Under the pieces are notes generated by a model. It was not told the origin of the DNA and ran no database searches. It was given only the letters and a program-made list of their open reading frames with translations. Shown here piece by piece: positions 63,110 to 64,000 of a stretch of 64,000 nt of DNA (its first letter is position 1; each line of letters opens with the position of its first letter). The stretch lies in contig JANCRA010000012.1 of NCBI GenBank assembly GCA_024362935.1, positions 124,001-188,000 on the forward strand, read 5' to 3'. Source of the DNA: Setophaga petechia. Taxonomy: Eukaryota; Chordata; Aves; Passeriformes; Parulidae. A program made the translations under genes and the position numbers.

Positions 63110-63294
63110 TTTGCAGCTCTGAACCTGAAAATGTTCAATCTGATCCAAAGAACTATACTAGTCTCCTTGTTACGTGGGAAAGACCTCGTGTTGTATACGA
63201 CACCACAATTGAGAGATTTGCTGTCTTTTATCAACAGCTGGATGGAGAAGATCAGACTAAGCACGAGTTTCTGACAGATGGGTATCAGGACTTG
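63110..63294 (+). CDS. PTPRZ1: PTPRZ1 exon 9: first part of the fibronectin type III domain
   Basis: A 185-nt exon between 'ttcttccag' and 'CTTG|gtaact', phase 1 in and 0 out. The product runs [37 protein letters not shown] and [17 protein letters not shown], ending LTDGYQDL. The [12 protein letters not shown] stretch with its core Trp is the B/C strand signature of a fibronectin type III domain, and the wording is that of PTPRZ1 directly after its carbonic-anhydrase-like domain. The rest of the FN3 domain must be in the next exon, beyond the window. One N-glycosylation sequon, NYT, is visible. An open frame continues for 20 codons past the donor, but conservation ends at the GT, so the exon ends there. 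Confidence 0.95.
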
Positions 63295-64000
63295 GTAACT
63301 GTAAACTCTTCAAGTTTCATAAAAAGGGATGATGGTGTAACAACCCACTGTTAATTATTGTGATGGATTAAACTGTAGCTGGGAGCTGATTGAAGATAAA
63401 TTGTCTAATTTTTGGCTGTAAAGCCTCAAAGACAACTTAAAACAAAAGAAAAAACTTCTCTTGTCTAGAACAGGAAAAACTCTACAGATTGCTGCTTTGA
63501 TTTACCTATACTTGCTGTGAGCATGTTAATCACAGAGCTCCCTAGCCATAAAACCCAATTGTCAGTCAATAATAACCTGTAAATCATTGCTCATGGATGT
63601 GAAAGAATGACCTACACAAGCAACTAATGGGATTCAATTCAATTATACTGCTATAAATCCTAAGTTACTGACTACAGCTTCGTGGTATTATACTAATGAG
63701 ATCTGTTCCTCTAACCCTCTTTAAAGACTCTTCTGACATAATGTTACCTAAACTTGTGTTCAGTGCTAAATAGTTATTTGGTTTATCCTCCATGTAAAAA
63801 GTCACAAGTTTGGGTTTTTTTATTTGACTGAAAACCATTTGTGACAATAAAATAAAAAGACACAATTTATTTAAAAAGGCACTCCTAGAAGAAAGGAGCT
63901 TTGTGCTTCTTAACAAAAATGCGTTAGAAAAAATTAACATTTTCAAATTCTTGATACTTATTTGCAAGTAAATTATTAAATGTGGGTTTTTTTTCTTTTA
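63295..64000 (+). other. PTPRZ1: Start of the intron after PTPRZ1 exon 9
   Basis: Begins with the donor 'gtaact' and runs to the window edge. AT-rich, with no repeat or coding sequence that I recognise. Confidence 0.88.

Noticed and set aside
63295..63354. In-frame extension of exon 9 past the donor to a stop
   Set aside because: A good donor (TTG|gtaact) ends the family-like sequence exactly where the PTPRZ1 exon should end. The 20 extra codons are intronic read-through.
1..64000. CRISPR arrays, operons, prophage, rRNA or tRNA genes
   Set aside because: The window is vertebrate intron and exon sequence. No repeat-spacer pattern, tRNA fold or rRNA stretch was seen.

Overview
The window is vertebrate nuclear DNA, most likely from a bird and plausibly a songbird. 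Most of it is AT-rich intron. Eight short coding blocks, each bounded by consensus acceptor and donor sites, join in one continuous reading frame. Between them lie many CR1 LINE remnants in both orientations, with the avian-type 3' end (ATTCTATG-like motifs), and at least three long terminal repeats of avian endogenous retrovirus type. There are no operons, ribosome binding sites, CRISPR arrays or bacterial-type genes. The species call rests on repeat content and is an inference.

All confident coding sequence belongs to one plus-strand gene, PTPRZ1 (receptor-type protein tyrosine phosphatase zeta, a neural and glial cell-surface receptor). The exons present are taken as exons 2 to 9: 14790-14855, 49599-49778, 51609-51760, 53201-53296, 53551-53617, 57006-57163, 57706-57856 and 63110-63294. 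They total 1055 nt (about 351 residues) with no stop or frameshift. Exons 2-8 (870 nt) encode the extracellular carbonic-anhydrase-like domain and its N-terminal lead. Exon 9 encodes the first part of the fibronectin type III domain. Exon 1 (signal peptide), the rest of the FN3 domain, the long chondroitin-sulfate-bearing region, the membrane segment and the two phosphatase domains lie outside the window.

Layout. 1-14789: part of the upstream intron, with a TA-rich repeat, a duplicated octamer motif and a 250-bp GGAA microsatellite just before exon 2. 14856-49598: a 34.7-kb intron with a palindrome cluster, a two-unit minisatellite, at least seven CR1 pieces and two LTRs, one of them inserted inside a CR1 with a 5-bp target duplication. 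49599-57856: the compact cluster of exons 3-8, with a CR1 in the fourth of its five introns. 57857-63109: a 5.3-kb intron with a third LTR and a 15-nt G run. 63110-64000: exon 9 and the start of the next intron.

The carbonic-anhydrase-like domain keeps the fold signatures, but two of the three zinc-ligand histidines are replaced (Thr and Gln). It should therefore be a binding module and not an enzyme, as known for this receptor family. I found no previously undescribed gene system. The most interesting signals are structural: the nested transposons, three LTRs all in host sense orientation, the palindrome/minisatellite complex, the polypurine tract beside exon 2, and the phase-1 boundaries of the carbonic-anhydrase-like module.
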